Assembly: GCF_001499855.1 (NCBI RefSeq)
Contig: NZ_LQIK01000012.1
Location: forward strand, 124,001 to 188,000
Length of the DNA stretch: 64,000 bases
Reading direction: 5' to 3'
From: Mycobacterium sp. GA-0227b
Lineage (GTDB): Bacteria; Actinomycetota; Actinomycetes; Mycobacteriales; Mycobacteriaceae
A program made the position numbers and the translations under genes. Positions 24,769 to 35,722 of the stretch are shown here, piece by piece. Below the pieces are notes generated by a model. It ran no database searches, was not told where the DNA came from, and saw only the letters and a program-made list of their open reading frames with translations. Positions within the stretch are counted from its first letter, which is position 1. Every line of letters starts with the position of its first letter.

Positions 24769-25742
24769 TTCGTCCCGCGTTCGGCCAGCGCCCGCAGGAA
24801 GAACACCAAGTTGGCGGGACGTTCGGCGAGCCTGCGCACGAAGTAGCCGTACCACTGAGTGCCGAACGGCACGTACACCCGCACATGGTCTCCCGCGTCG
24901 GCGAGCCTGCGCTGCTCGGCGTCGCGAATGCCGTACAGCATCTGGTATTCGAAATCGTCACGGCCGCGGTTGTTCTCACGCACCAGCGCGGGCACCGCTG
25001 CGATGACAGCGGGGTCGTGGGAGGCGACCATCGGGTAGCCGTCGCCCGCCATCAGTATCCGCAGGCAGCGCAGGTAGGAGTCGGTGACGTCGTGGCGGTC
25101 GCGGTAGGCCACTGACGCCGGCTCGTCGTATGCGCCCTTGCACAGGCGAATCCGCGCGCCGGACGCGGCGAACGCCTCACAGTCGGCGTGGGTGCGTTTC
25201 AGATAGGCCTGCAGAGCCGTTCCCAGCCAACCGAACTCTGTGCGCAGATCGCGCACGATCGCCAGTGTCGAGTCGGTGGTGGTGTGGTCTTCGGCGTCCA
25301 CCGTCACCCATACGCCCGCTCGTTGTGCCCGCTCGCAGATGGTATGGGCGTTCTCCAGCGCGATCTTGTCCCCGTCGCGGGCCAGCGCCTGCCCGAGCGC
25401 CGACAGTTTCACCGACACCTCGAGCGGCGGCACCCCGGTCCGCCTCTCGGCCCGCGCTTCCCCACGCCGCGCGAGGCCGTCGAGCAGCCGGAGATACGCG
25501 TCGACGTTCGCGGTCGCCGCGTCGACGTCAGTGACGTCCTCACCGAGGTGGTCGATCGAGACAAGACGGTTCGAGTCACGCAGGCGCGCAACGGAGTCGA
25601 GCACCTCGGGCACCGTTTCACCCGGTACGAACCGGTGCACGACGTCGCGTGTCATGGGCAGCCGCTCGGCGGCTCTGCGCAGACCTTCGCGCCGACCGGC
25701 GGCCATGATCGCCGGGCGCACCACCCGCTCGAACACGCGCAT
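24765..25742 (-). CDS. pruB: Proline dehydrogenase
   Basis: 325 aa monofunctional PRODH, a flavin-binding TIM barrel. Oxidises proline to pyrroline-5-carboxylate and passes electrons to the respiratory chain. Seen: SVKLSALG, VTVDAEDHTTTDSTL, LQAYLKRTHAD, RLCKGAYDEPAS, MVASHDP, and the C-terminal YVPFGTQWYGYFVRRLAERPAN motif binding proline and flavin. Begins directly at the end of pruA with no gap, so the pair is one operon. Divergent pruC encodes the activator. Confidence 0.95.
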   Translation of the reverse strand: MRVFERVVRPAIMAAGRREGLRRAAERLPMTRDVVHRFVPGETVPEVLDSVARLRDSNRLVSIDHLGEDVTDVDAATANVDAYLRLLDGLARRGEARAERRTGVPPLEVSVKLSALGQALARDGDKIALENAHTICERAQRAGVWVTVDAEDHTTTDSTLAIVRDLRTEFGWLGTALQAYLKRTHADCEAFAASGARIRLCKGAYDEPASVAYRDRHDVTDSYLRCLRILMAGDGYPMVASHDPAVIAAVPALVRENNRGRDDFEYQMLYGIRDAEQRRLADAGDHVRVYVPFGTQWYGYFVRRLAERPANLVFFLRALAERGTN

Positions 25743-27377
<1,635 letters not shown>

Positions 27378-27414
27378 GCCGAAATGATGCTCGGATGCGG
27401 CCGCCCTGCCGATG

Positions 27415-27447
27415 GTCGATCCGACAAGACCGTTGCCGGGCTATAGT
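27415..27447 (+). promoter_or_regulatory. pruA-pruC intergenic control region
   Basis: TATAGT at 27442-27447 is a good -10 for pruC. A perfect short inverted repeat GTCG-ATC-CGAC at 27415-27425 and further TCGGAT copies (27391, 27447 region) lie between the divergent genes and are candidate PruC sites. Confidence 0.4.
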
Positions 27448-27470
27448 CGGATCACACAAAGGGGCGTGCA

Positions 27471-29102
27471 GTGGACCCAATGGACCCGCGAACCACCGGC
27501 CTCGGCCTCGGCCAGCTGCTGTTGGCGCTGGACCGCACCATGGTGACGCTGATCGATGCGCCGCGCGGGCTGGACATGCCGGTCGGATCGGTCGCGCTCG
27601 TCGACGCCGATGACGTCCGGTTGGGACTGGCCGTCGGTCCCGGTTCGGCGGACCTGTTCTTCCTGCTCGGCGTCTCCGATGCGGACGCAGAGCGCTGGCT
27701 CGAGCGGCAGTTCACCGGCACCGGCCGAGCGCCCGCGGCGATCTTCGTCAAGGAACCGTCTGCCACCGTTGTCGAACGGGCGGTCGCGCTGGGCGCCGCG
27801 GTGGTGGCCGTCGAACCGCGGGCTCGCTGGGAGTCCTTGTACCGCTTGGTGAACCACGCGTTCGACCACCACGGCGATCGCGGCGACCCGCACCATGACC
27901 CGGGCACCGACCTGTTCGGTCTGGCCCAGTCCATCGCCGACCGAACCCGCGGCATGATCAGCATCGAAGACGAGGACTCCCATGTGCTCGCCTATTCCGC
28001 GTCCAACGACGAGGCCGACGAATTGCGCCGGTTGACCATCCTCGGCCGCGCCGGCCCGCCCGAGCACCTCGCCTGGATCGGCCAGTGGGGCATCTTCGAC
28101 GCCCTGCGTTCGAGCACCGACGTCGTGCGCGTCGCCGAGCGACCGGAGTTGGGGTTGCGACCGCGGCTGGCGGTCGGCGTCCACGTGCCCGACGCAATCG
28201 TGCCGCGAGGGTCGCGGTACGCGGGAACCATTTGGCTGCAACAGGGTTCGGCACCCTTGGCCGACGACGTCGACGACGTGCTGCGAGGCGGTGCGGTGCT
28301 GGCGGCCCGGATCATGTCCAGACTGTCGGCGTCTCCGTCCACCCACACCCGGCAGGTGCGAGAGCTGCTCGGGCTTTCCGGCGACGACGTCGAAGTAGTC
28401 ACGCTCGCCCGGGAACTGGGCATCGCGACCGACAGCCGTGCCGCACTTGTGGGCTTCGCAGATGCGCAGTGTCCGGCGCCGCCGGACGTCATCGCGCTGA
28501 GCGCCAGCGCTTTTCGTGCCGATGCACAAGTCGCGTCGGACAACGGCCGGGTCTACGTGCTGCTGCCCCAGATCGGGGCGCCGTCGTCGGTGATGTCCTG
28601 GGCGCGCGGTGTCGTGTCGACCCTGGACCGCGAGCTCGGGCGCTCGCTGCGGGCGGTCGTCGCCGCCCCGCTCGCGGGTTTGGCGGCCGCCGCGAATGCC
28701 CGCGCCGAGGTGGACCGGGTGCTCGACAGCGCTGCCCGTCACCCCGGCGCGATCGGACGCGTCACCTCGCTCGCCGACGCGCGCACCACCGTGCTCCTCG
28801 ACGAGATCGTGTCTCGGGTGGCCGCGCAGCCGCGCCTGATCGACCCGCGGGTACGTCAACTGCGCGAGCAGGATCCGATGCTCGCCGAGACTCTCGGGGC
28901 GTATCTCGACGGGTTCGGCGACATCGCCGCGGTCGCAGCACGGTTGCACGTGCATCCGAACACCGTGCGCTACCGCATCCGTCGCATCGAGAAGCTGTTG
29001 TCGACCTCGCTGGAAGATCCCGACGACCGCCTGGTGCTCGCGCTCGGCTTGCGCGCGACGGAACCGTTGGCGCGAGAAGACGCAAACCGCTCAAAATATT
29101 GA
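27471..29102 (+). CDS. pruC: PucR-type transcriptional activator of proline catabolism
   Basis: 543 aa. The C-terminal 70 residues hold the PucR helix-turn-helix (GDIAAVAARLHVHPNTVRYR, then RRIEKLL). The middle carries a GGDEF-like/CdaR-type region (NGRVYVLLPQ to LDSAARHPGAIG), and the N-terminus a PucR-type sensor region. In mycobacteria PruC (Rv1186c) activates pruBA in response to proline; the divergent position here agrees. GTG 27471 or ATG 27480 may be the start (AAAGGGG upstream). The last codons (REDANRSKY) are written by one arm of a hairpin repeat. Confidence 0.88.
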   Translation: MDPMDPRTTGLGLGQLLLALDRTMVTLIDAPRGLDMPVGSVALVDADDVRLGLAVGPGSADLFFLLGVSDADAERWLERQFTGTGRAPAAIFVKEPSATVVERAVALGAAVVAVEPRARWESLYRLVNHAFDHHGDRGDPHHDPGTDLFGLAQSIADRTRGMISIEDEDSHVLAYSASNDEADELRRLTILGRAGPPEHLAWIGQWGIFDALRSSTDVVRVAERPELGLRPRLAVGVHVPDAIVPRGSRYAGTIWLQQGSAPLADDVDDVLRGGAVLAARIMSRLSASPSTHTRQVRELLGLSGDDVEVVTLARELGIATDSRAALVGFADAQCPAPPDVIALSASAFRADAQVASDNGRVYVLLPQIGAPSSVMSWARGVVSTLDRELGRSLRAVVAAPLAGLAAAANARAEVDRVLDSAARHPGAIGRVTSLADARTTVLLDEIVSRVAAQPRLIDPRVRQLREQDPMLAETLGAYLDGFGDIAAVAARLHVHPNTVRYRIRRIEKLLSTSLEDPDDRLVLALGLRATEPLAREDANRSKY

Positions 29103-29130
29103 GGGTTTCAGGGCACTTCGCGTCTGCTCG
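29072..29130. terminator. Convergent-gene hairpin, repeat family B copy 1, entering the pruC 3' end
   Basis: Left arm 29072-29086 lies inside the end of pruC; right arm 29115-29130 is in the gap before dapC. The arms pair with two or three mismatches. 29111-29130 is identical over 20 bases to 62264-62283. Confidence 0.5.
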
Positions 29131-29142
29131 GTAGAGAGGATG

Positions 29143-30261
29143 TCAGCTCGTAAGCCGTTGCGCCGCTGCCGAAATCCGTTCATCGGTCGCTGTCAGCGCC
29201 ACCCTGACATGCGTGGTGCCGCGGGGGCCGTAGAACTCGCCGGGTGCGACCAGGATTCCGCGTTGCGCCAGCCAGGCGACGGTGTCCCGGCACGGCTCGC
29301 CGCGGGTCGCCCACAGATACAGCCCCGCCTCGGAGTCATCGACGCTCAGCCCGGCAGAACGCAGGGCGGGTAGCAGGACGTCGCGCCGCCGCGCATAGCG
29401 GGCCCGCTGTTCGCGCTCGTGCTCGTCGTCGTCGAGCGCGGCGACCATGGCCGCCTGTACCGGCGTCGGCACCATCATGCCCGCGTGTTTGCGGACGGCC
29501 AGCAGCTCGGCGACGACGTTCGGATCGCCGGCGACGAAACCCGCCCGGTAGCCCGCCAGCGACGACGTCTTCGACAACGAATGAACGGCCAGCAGCCCGG
29601 TGTGGTCGCCGCCGCTGATCGACGGGTGCAGGACCGACAACGGTTGGGTGTCCCAGCCGAGTCCGAGGTAGCACTCGTCGGAGGCGATCAGGACGCCCCG
29701 TTCGCGCGCCCAGCCGACGACCTTGCGCAAGTGGTCGGCGCCGAGCACCTTGCCGGTCGGATTGCTCGGCGAGTTCAGGTACACCAGCGCGGGCGTCTGC
29801 GGGCCTAGTTGGGTCAGCGAGTCGGCGCGCAGGAACTGCGTGCCGGCCAGGCGCGCGCCGACTTCGTAAGTCGGATAGGCGAGTTCGGGCGCCACCACCG
29901 CGTCGTCGGGACCGAGGCCCAGCAACGTCGGCAACCAGGCGATGAGCTCCTTGGTGCCGATCACCGGCAGCACCGCGCCGTCAGCCAGGCCCGAGACACC
30001 GTAGCGCCGCGCCAGCGCATTGACCGCCGCGGCCCGCAGCGCTGGGGTGCCCGCGGTGGTCGGGTAGCCGGGCGAGGAACCGGCCGCGGCCAGTGCCTGC
30101 CGGACGACCGGAGCTACCTCGTCCACCGGTGTGCCGACCGACAGATCGACGATGCCGTCGGGGTGTGCCCGGGCCAGCGCGGTGACGTCGGCCAGCGTGT
30201 CCCAGGGGAAAGCCGGCAGCGCCGCCGAGACGCGCTTACGAAGCCCGGCGCGAGCCGTTAT
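29143..30261 (-). CDS. dapC: N-succinyldiaminopimelate aminotransferase, with non-standard start
   Basis: About 372 aa. PLP-dependent class I/II aminotransferase making N-succinyl-LL-DAP, acting between DapD and DapE. Seen: SPSNPTGKV, SDECYLGLG, SLSKTSSLAGYRAG with the PLP lysine, and a C-terminal RVALTATDE. The conserved N-terminus (LRKRVSAALPAFPWDTLADV) is encoded upstream of the first GTG (30126), yet that stretch has no ATG, GTG or TTG before the in-frame stop at 30270. ATA at 30261, overlapping the fdxC TGA, sits where ATG would be expected; CTG 30264 and ACG 30258 are alternatives. Coordinates assume ATA. Confidence 0.85.
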   Translation of the reverse strand: MTARAGLRKRVSAALPAFPWDTLADVTALARAHPDGIVDLSVGTPVDEVAPVVRQALAAAGSSPGYPTTAGTPALRAAAVNALARRYGVSGLADGAVLPVIGTKELIAWLPTLLGLGPDDAVVAPELAYPTYEVGARLAGTQFLRADSLTQLGPQTPALVYLNSPSNPTGKVLGADHLRKVVGWARERGVLIASDECYLGLGWDTQPLSVLHPSISGGDHTGLLAVHSLSKTSSLAGYRAGFVAGDPNVVAELLAVRKHAGMMVPTPVQAAMVAALDDDEHEREQRARYARRRDVLLPALRSAGLSVDDSEAGLYLWATRGEPCRDTVAWLAQRGILVAPGEFYGPRGTTHVRVALTATDERISAAAQRLTS

Positions 30262-30584
30262 CAGTCCTCACCTTGCGGCGGCAGGCTCTTGACCGCCTCC
30301 GGATCGTTGTCGGTCTGCCCCACCTTGGACGCGCCGCCGGGCGAGCCGAGCTCGGCGAAGAAGTCGGCGTTGATCTGGGTGTAGCTGCTCCACTGGTCGG
30401 GCACATCGTCCTCGTAATAGATGGCCTCGACCGGGCACACCGGTTCACAGGCACCGCAGTCCACGCATTCGTCCGGATGGATGTAGAGCATGCGGGCGCC
30501 CTCGTAGATGCAGTCGACTGGGCATTCCTCGATGCACGCCTTGTCTTTGACGTCGACACAAGGTTCGGCAATGACGTACGTCAC
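30261..30584 (-). CDS. fdxC: Seven-iron ferredoxin
   Basis: 107 aa. Carries a [3Fe-4S] and a [4Fe-4S] cluster for electron transfer in the cytosol. Seen: cysteines C9, C17, C21, C25 and C40, C43, C46, C50 in the arrangement of FdxA/FdxC proteins (CVDCGACEPVCP for the second set). The GTG at 30584 has GAGGAGA just upstream and starts TYVIAEPCVDV as in orthologues. The stop overlaps the probable dapC start, so the two are coupled. Confidence 0.95.
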   Translation of the reverse strand: MTYVIAEPCVDVKDKACIEECPVDCIYEGARMLYIHPDECVDCGACEPVCPVEAIYYEDDVPDQWSSYTQINADFFAELGSPGGASKVGQTDNDPEAVKSLPPQGED

Positions 30585-30709
30585 CGTGTTCTCCTCAAGG
30601 TCTCCTCGATCTCCTGTCCGGTGGGCTGCCGTACGGGGTAGGGCATCTGAGCTCAGCCGCAAGTATCCGTCGCCGGTACCTGGACGGTCGTCTCAGTGTG
30701 CCCTAACTT

Positions 30710-30740
30710 CACGCGCAACCCGGTTTAGGGGTTGCGCGTG
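30710..30740. promoter_or_regulatory. Perfect 12-bp inverted repeat in the fdxC/DUF1353 divergent region
   Basis: CACGCGCAACCC (30710-30721) and its exact complement GGGTTGCGCGTG (30729-30740), loop of 7. It is 126 bp before fdxC and 121 bp before the DUF1353 gene, so it is between divergent genes; an operator or a 5' RNA structure is likelier than a terminator. Confidence 0.5.
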
Positions 30741-30860
30741 GTTACTGATACTAGACGTTGCACATACAGCTGCCCAACAGACACCCCGGATTCGCCCGGA
30801 TCTGCTGGTCGACTGCTCAGCATCGCCCCTTGTCGCCTCCGACCTTGCTATACCTGCGGG

Positions 30861-31472
30861 ATGGAACGCTGTGCACCTCCGGTCGACAGGACCGCTGTCC
30901 TGCATGTCCGCCAACTGACCGCCGACGAACTCGACGCCGTGCGCGCCGCCAAGAGGTTCTTCAGGGAGAGCGCCTGGGACGAGTGGCGAACCACGCAACC
31001 CCTCCGGTTCGAGGGGCCCAACGAGCGATTCGAGGTCCCCGCCGACTTTCCGACCGACCTGGTGTCAGTGCCCGGCGTGGTCGCCTGGTTCGTCCCACGC
31101 GCCGGCCGCTACGCGCGTGCGGCCGTGCTTCACGACTACCTCTGGCGCTTCCCCGAGCGCACGGGGTGCGATCGCCGGGCCGCCGACTACCGCTTCCGCC
31201 TGCAGATGCAACGCGATGGCGTGAGCCTGCTGCGTCGCTGGATCATCTGGGCCACGGTGCGGCTGTCCGCGATCTTGCAGGGCAAAGGTGGTGCGGGGTG
31301 GTGGAAGGACCTTCCCGGCGCGACGCTTCTCGTGCTGCTCGTCGCCGCGCCGATCATCGTCGTACCCGCGGCGGCGATCCTGGTTTCGACCGTGGTGTTC
31401 TGGCTGCTCGAATCGGCCATCGCGCTCGTGGTGCCCGACGAGACGCCACCACCGCTGCAGTTGAAGACCTGA
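30861..31472 (+). CDS. DUF1353-domain membrane protein
   Basis: 203 aa. Residues 45-90 hold the DUF1353 motif set: VPADFPTDLVSVPG, then ARAAVLHDYLWR with the His-Asp pair. The domain occurs in phage and bacterial proteins and resembles a metallo-peptidase-like fold of unproven activity. The C-terminus has a two-part membrane segment (LLVLLVAAPIIVV... VVFWLLESAIALVV). ATG 30861 lies 6 bases after TATACC, suggesting leaderless transcription. Function unknown. A family A hairpin follows. Confidence 0.75.
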   Translation: MERCAPPVDRTAVLHVRQLTADELDAVRAAKRFFRESAWDEWRTTQPLRFEGPNERFEVPADFPTDLVSVPGVVAWFVPRAGRYARAAVLHDYLWRFPERTGCDRRAADYRFRLQMQRDGVSLLRRWIIWATVRLSAILQGKGGAGWWKDLPGATLLVLLVAAPIIVVPAAAILVSTVVFWLLESAIALVVPDETPPPLQLKT

Positions 31473-31486
31473 CGGTCACTCGACGG

Positions 31487-31551
31487 GCGCGAGCGACCCC
31501 GAATTGCACACCAATTGCGGCGTGTCGGGGAACAAACGCGGTCGCTCGCGC
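31487..31551. terminator. Convergent-gene hairpin, repeat family A copy 2
   Basis: Perfect 12-bp arms GCGCGAGCGACC (31487-31498) and GGTCGCTCGCGC (31540-31551), with AATTGC/GCAATT-type inner pairing. Between convergent DUF1353 and fbiC genes. Confidence 0.6.
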
Positions 31552-31571
31552 TGAAGGGAGCGCTGAGGTAG

Positions 31572-34151
31572 CTACGCGGCCAGTGGGGCGTACGTCGTGG
31601 AGCGCTGGCGGGCCGGGCGGCCGATGCCTTCGGCGATCGCGACGAGGTCCTCGACCGTCTTGTACGAGCCGAACTCCGAGCCGGCCATCCGCGAGATCGT
31701 CTCCTCCATCAGCGTGCCGCCGAGGTCGTTGGCGCCGCCGTTGAGCATCACCTGCGTACGCTCCACGCCGAGCTTGACCCAACTGGTCTGGATGTTGGCG
31801 ATCCTGCCGTGCAACATGATTCGCGCGAGCGCATGCACCGCGCGGTTGTCGCGGTGCGACGGGCCCGGCCTGGCGCCGCCGGCCAAATACAGCGGCGAGC
31901 TCTGGTGTACGAACGGCAGCGGCACGAACTCGGTGAAACCGCCTGTGCGGTCCTGAATTTCGCGTAGCACCCGCAGGTGGCCGACCCAGTGCCGCGGCTG
32001 GTCGACGTGCCCGTACATCATCGTCGAACTGGAGCGCAGCCCGACCTCGTGCGCGGTCGTCACGACCTCGATCCACATCGACGTCGGCAACTTGCCCTTG
32101 GTCAGCACCCACCGCACCTCGTCGTCGAGGATCTCGGCGGCGGTGCCGGGGATACTTCCCAACCCCGCCTCCCGCAAGGAGATCAGCCACTCTCGAATCG
32201 ACAGCCCACTGCGGGTGACGCCGTTGGCGATCTCCATCGGCGAGAACGCGTGCACGTGCATCGACGGCACGCGTTTCCTCACCGCGCGCACCAGATCGGC
32301 GTAGCCGGTGACGGGCAGTTCGGGATCGATGCCGCCCTGCATGCACACCTCGGTCGCGCCTGCGACGTGCGCTTCCCAGGCACGGTCGGCGACCTCGTCG
32401 ACCGACAGGGAGTAGGCGTCGGCGTCGCCTTTGCGTTGCGCGAACGCGCAGAACCGGCAGCCCGTGTAGCAGATGTTGGTGAAGTTGATGTTGCGGTTGA
32501 CGACGAACGTGACGTCGTCACCGACGGTGTCACGGCGCAGCGAATCCGCCAGCGCGGCAACGGCGTCGAGGGCCGGACCGTCGGCACACGCCAACGCCAG
32601 GTACGCGTCGTCGGACAGGCCGGCCGGATCCCGCTCGGCCGAGCGCAGCGCCGCCAGCACGTCGGTGTCGATGCGTTCGGGCGCTCGGGCGGCCAGTTCG
32701 GAGACCTTCTCGCGGATCGACTCCCAGTCGCCGAACGCACTGTCGAGGTCGCTGCGGGTGTCGGTGAGCCGGCCCGTCGCATCGATCGCGGAGTGAAGAT
32801 CAGTGCGCCCCAACGACTCCGACGCCTCGTCGGGTTCCTGCCACGGTCGGCCCGCCGGGTTGACGTCCAGCGCGAACCCGGACTCGGGGTCTGCCAGCGC
32901 GTCGACGTGGCCCCGCACCCGCGGATCGATCCACGCCGCGCCCGCCTGCACGTATTGCGGTTGCGCGGTCAACCGCTGCACCAGGTCGTATCCCGCTTCG
33001 GCGGTCACCGTCGCCAACTCGTCGAGCGCCGGCCACGGCCGCTCCGGGTTGACGTGGTCGGGAGTCAACGGCGAGACGCCGCCCCAGTCGTCGACGCCGG
33101 CGCCGATCAGGGCCAGACACTCGGTGCGTGACACCAGGTTCGGCGGCGCCTGGATGCGCATCTTGGGCCCCATCACCAACCGGGTGACCGCCACCGTCGC
33201 CAGGAAGTCCTCGAATGCCGCGTCGGGGGTCGACGCCATCGCGGTGTGGTCCTTGGCGCGGAAGTTCTGCACGATCACTTCCTGTACGTGCCCGAACTCC
33301 TTGTGCGACCGACGAATCGCGTGGATGGTCTCGGCGCGCTCGTGAAGCGTCTCACCGATTCCGACCAGCAGGCCGGTGGTGAACGGGATCGACAGCCGGC
33401 CCGCGTCGGCCAGCGTCCGCAACCGAACCTCGGGGTCCTTGTCGGGGCTGCCGTAATGCGCCAGCCCCTTCGTCTCGAACAGCCGCCGCGACGTGGTCTC
33501 GAGCATCATGCCCATCGATGGCGCGACCGGTTTGAGCCGCGACAACTCCGACCAGCTCATCACGCCCGGGTTCAGGTGCGGCAGCAGGCCCGTCTCCTCG
33601 AGCACGCGGATCGCCATCGCACGCACGTAGTCCAGCGTCGAGTCGTAGCCACGCTCGTCGAGCCATCGGCGGGCCTCGTCCCACCGCGCCTCGGGGCGGT
33701 CGCCGAGCGTGAACAACGCTTCCTTGCAACCGAGTTCGGCGCCGCGACGGGCCACGTCGAGAATCTCGTCGGGCTCCATGTACAAGCCCATGCCCTGCGC
33801 GCGCAGGCGGCCCGGCACCGTGACGAAGGTGCAGTAGTGGCAGGTGTCGCGGCACAGATGCGTGACCGGGATGAACACCTTGCGCGAGTAGCTGACCGGT
33901 GGCCGCCCGGTCGCTCCGCGCCGCGCCGCGGCCTCGAGACCCGCGTCGCGCACCCGCGACGCGCTGGCGCACAGGTCGGCGAGGTCGTCACCGCGCGCGG
34001 TCATCGCGATCGCGGCTTCGTCGACGTTGAGCGCCACCCCGTCGCGGGCGCGCCGCAGCACCCGCCGCACAGCGGCAGGATTGGGTTGATCGGACTTCGG
34101 TGGGATCACCGGGTCGGGCAGATCGGCGCCGCGCTGAGGGTTCAGGGCCAC
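31572..34151 (-). CDS. fbiC: FO synthase (fused CofG/CofH), coenzyme F420 biosynthesis
   Basis: 859 aa with two radical-SAM halves. Makes 7,8-didemethyl-8-hydroxy-5-deazariboflavin (FO) from tyrosine and the pyrimidine precursor of riboflavin. Seen: CofG-half cluster motif C100-x3-C104-x2-C107 (CRDTCHYC), and CofH-half motif C561-x3-C565-x2-C568 (CYTGCRFC). Start ATG 34151 as in orthologues. The F420 cofactor would serve the Rv1155-type protein at 49.2 kb and others. Convergent with the DUF1353 gene. Confidence 0.97.
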   Translation of the reverse strand: MALNPQRGADLPDPVIPPKSDQPNPAAVRRVLRRARDGVALNVDEAAIAMTARGDDLADLCASASRVRDAGLEAAARRGATGRPPVSYSRKVFIPVTHLCRDTCHYCTFVTVPGRLRAQGMGLYMEPDEILDVARRGAELGCKEALFTLGDRPEARWDEARRWLDERGYDSTLDYVRAMAIRVLEETGLLPHLNPGVMSWSELSRLKPVAPSMGMMLETTSRRLFETKGLAHYGSPDKDPEVRLRTLADAGRLSIPFTTGLLVGIGETLHERAETIHAIRRSHKEFGHVQEVIVQNFRAKDHTAMASTPDAAFEDFLATVAVTRLVMGPKMRIQAPPNLVSRTECLALIGAGVDDWGGVSPLTPDHVNPERPWPALDELATVTAEAGYDLVQRLTAQPQYVQAGAAWIDPRVRGHVDALADPESGFALDVNPAGRPWQEPDEASESLGRTDLHSAIDATGRLTDTRSDLDSAFGDWESIREKVSELAARAPERIDTDVLAALRSAERDPAGLSDDAYLALACADGPALDAVAALADSLRRDTVGDDVTFVVNRNINFTNICYTGCRFCAFAQRKGDADAYSLSVDEVADRAWEAHVAGATEVCMQGGIDPELPVTGYADLVRAVRKRVPSMHVHAFSPMEIANGVTRSGLSIREWLISLREAGLGSIPGTAAEILDDEVRWVLTKGKLPTSMWIEVVTTAHEVGLRSSSTMMYGHVDQPRHWVGHLRVLREIQDRTGGFTEFVPLPFVHQSSPLYLAGGARPGPSHRDNRAVHALARIMLHGRIANIQTSWVKLGVERTQVMLNGGANDLGGTLMEETISRMAGSEFGSYKTVEDLVAIAEGIGRPARQRSTTYAPLAA

Positions 34152-34227
34152 TCCCCTGTAACCCCGGCGTCGACGCGAATCATCCCTGGCGACTCACATC
34201 CGGGATCCGCTTCGCCTGACATACGGG

Positions 34228-34668
34228 TCACCCTAGTCCCCGGTTCACGCGCCCCCACAGCACCGCCGCCGGCGGCAAGGTACCGAGCACGATCAGTAGC
34301 AGCGCCGCGTACTCCATGACCCCGGTCCCGCCGAACACGATGTCGTCTCCCGGCCCGCCCAGTGTCATCAGGGCCACCGTGAGCAGCCATGTCCACAACG
34401 GCAACGCCGCCACCCGCGGCGAAGAGGTCCAGTGCAGCGCAGCCCACACCAACGCGGCGTTGAGAAGGCCGGCGATCAGCGCGCTGATGGGAAACGGAAC
34501 CGAGCCGATGCGTACGGGAAGGAATAAGGCCGCCGCGACCGCGCACAGCGCCCCGTCGACGGCCAGCAGCGTCAGCACGGCCACGCGTCGACGATCCGTG
34601 GTGGCGAACGTAGACGAGCTCAGGTCGGGATGCTGTCCAGCACTCCGGTCAGCGAGCCGATCACCCAC
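34228..34668 (-). CDS. Small four-helix membrane protein, function unknown
   Basis: Up to 146 aa. Four hydrophobic segments (AVLTLLAVDGALCAVAAALF, ISALIAGLLNAALVWAALH, WTWLLTVALMTLG, YAALLLIVLGTLPPAAVLW) and a short basic end. Corresponds in place and size to M. tuberculosis Rv1171. The start is unsure: GTG 34668 overlaps the 35-aa gene by 49 bp in another frame; GTG 34584 would start just before the first helix. 76 bp downstream of it begins fbiC on the same strand. Confidence 0.65.
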   Translation of the reverse strand: MGDRLADRSAGQHPDLSSSTFATTDRRRVAVLTLLAVDGALCAVAAALFLPVRIGSVPFPISALIAGLLNAALVWAALHWTSSPRVAALPLWTWLLTVALMTLGGPGDDIVFGGTGVMEYAALLLIVLGTLPPAAVLWGRVNRGLG

Positions 34669-34727
34669 TGAAGGCTGTCGAGCCGGTCCTGCCAGTGCTG
34701 CAGGTTGGGATCGAGGTCCTGATCCAT
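34620..34727 (-). CDS. 35-aa conserved-looking small protein
   Basis: ATG 34727 with AAGGGA upstream. The peptide starts MDQDLDPNLQHWQDRLDSLQ and is predicted as one amphipathic helix (W12, L16, L19, W21 on one face), then a short tail. It follows mshB by 56 bp and overlaps the start region of the membrane protein. The composition looks like a real structured peptide rather than chance. Function unknown. Confidence 0.45.
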   Translation of the reverse strand: MDQDLDPNLQHWQDRLDSLQWVIGSLTGVLDSIPT

Positions 34728-34783
34728 GTGCCGTCCCTTCGTGGCGCCGCTGACTGCGGTGCAGCTTACTCCCCGCGGCACCG

Positions 34784-35686
34784 CTATTGAAGGTTCAGTC
34801 CGGCGAGCAGGTCGGTTTCCCAGCCGCGGTCGTCGCGTTCCCCGGGTGTGCCCGCAGCCAGGATGTAGTGCTCCACCGCGCCGACCGGTAACGCGATGTT
34901 GTTCGACAGCGCGAAGGAGCGGCCGTTCGGCGCGACGCTGATCTGCGTGGCGTGGGCGCGCATCGCCGCGACCTTGGCGCTCAACTGCGCGGGCGCGTCG
35001 ATCATGGCGTCGATCGCGTCGTCGGGATAGCCGAACGGCACCTCGTCGACCGTCACCCGCGTCCACTCCGGCGGCGCGTCGTCGATCGCTGCGAGCCCCT
35101 CGGCGATCGCGGTCTTCGACGTCACCGCCCAGTAGACCTTCGGCACGCGCCACGGTTCACCGGCAACGTCGGTTGCGCCGGCTGCCCTGACCGCGGCCAT
35201 CGTCACCTCGTGGCTGTGGACGTGGTCGGGGTGGCCGTAGCCGCCCTGCGGGTCATAGGTGACGACGACGTGGGGGCGCAGCTCGCGGATGACCGCCACC
35301 AGCGCGCCGACCGCCTCGTCGGGGTCGGCGTCGATGAACCGCTGATGGTGTCGTAGCGGCGTGCCCGTCATCCCGGAATCGCGCCAGCGTCCGGCCCCAC
35401 CGAGGAACTCCGGTTCGTCGATCCCCAGCGCGCCCAGGGCCGCGGTCAACTCGCCGATGCGGTATCCGCCGAGTTGGTCGGCGGCGTCGACGGCCAGACC
35501 TGCCCACCGCTGGCCGATCACCTCGCCCTCCTCGCCGAGCGTGCACGTGACGACGCGCACCTGCGCACCGCGGGCGACGTAGTGGGCGATCGTGGCGCCC
35601 GTGGTCAGCGTCTCGTCGTCGGGGTGGGCGTGCACGAACAACAGCCGCCCGGTGGCGCGGTCAACCGTGTTGGGTTCCATTCGCAC
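34784..35686 (-). CDS. mshB: Mycothiol deacetylase (GlcNAc-Ins deacetylase)
   Basis: 300 aa zinc-dependent LmbE-family enzyme. Removes acetyl from GlcNAc-myo-inositol in mycothiol synthesis. Seen: AHPDDE with ligands H21 and D24 and general base D23; third ligand in [10 protein letters not shown] (H155). Also [18 protein letters not shown] and ALSNNIALP as in M. tuberculosis MshB. GTG 35686 or ATG 35680 starts the protein; the difference is two residues. Confidence 0.96.
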   Translation of the reverse strand: MRMEPNTVDRATGRLLFVHAHPDDETLTTGATIAHYVARGAQVRVVTCTLGEEGEVIGQRWAGLAVDAADQLGGYRIGELTAALGALGIDEPEFLGGAGRWRDSGMTGTPLRHHQRFIDADPDEAVGALVAVIRELRPHVVVTYDPQGGYGHPDHVHSHEVTMAAVRAAGATDVAGEPWRVPKVYWAVTSKTAIAEGLAAIDDAPPEWTRVTVDEVPFGYPDDAIDAMIDAPAQLSAKVAAMRAHATQISVAPNGRSFALSNNIALPVGAVEHYILAAGTPGERDDRGWETDLLAGLNLQ

Positions 35687-35722
35687 CAGCTTGCCTGGCC
35701 CGATAACGCTGTGCTGCAGGTG

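Noticed and set aside
30124..30126. GTG as the dapC start
   Set aside because: Would drop about 45 residues that match the conserved aminotransferase N-terminus.
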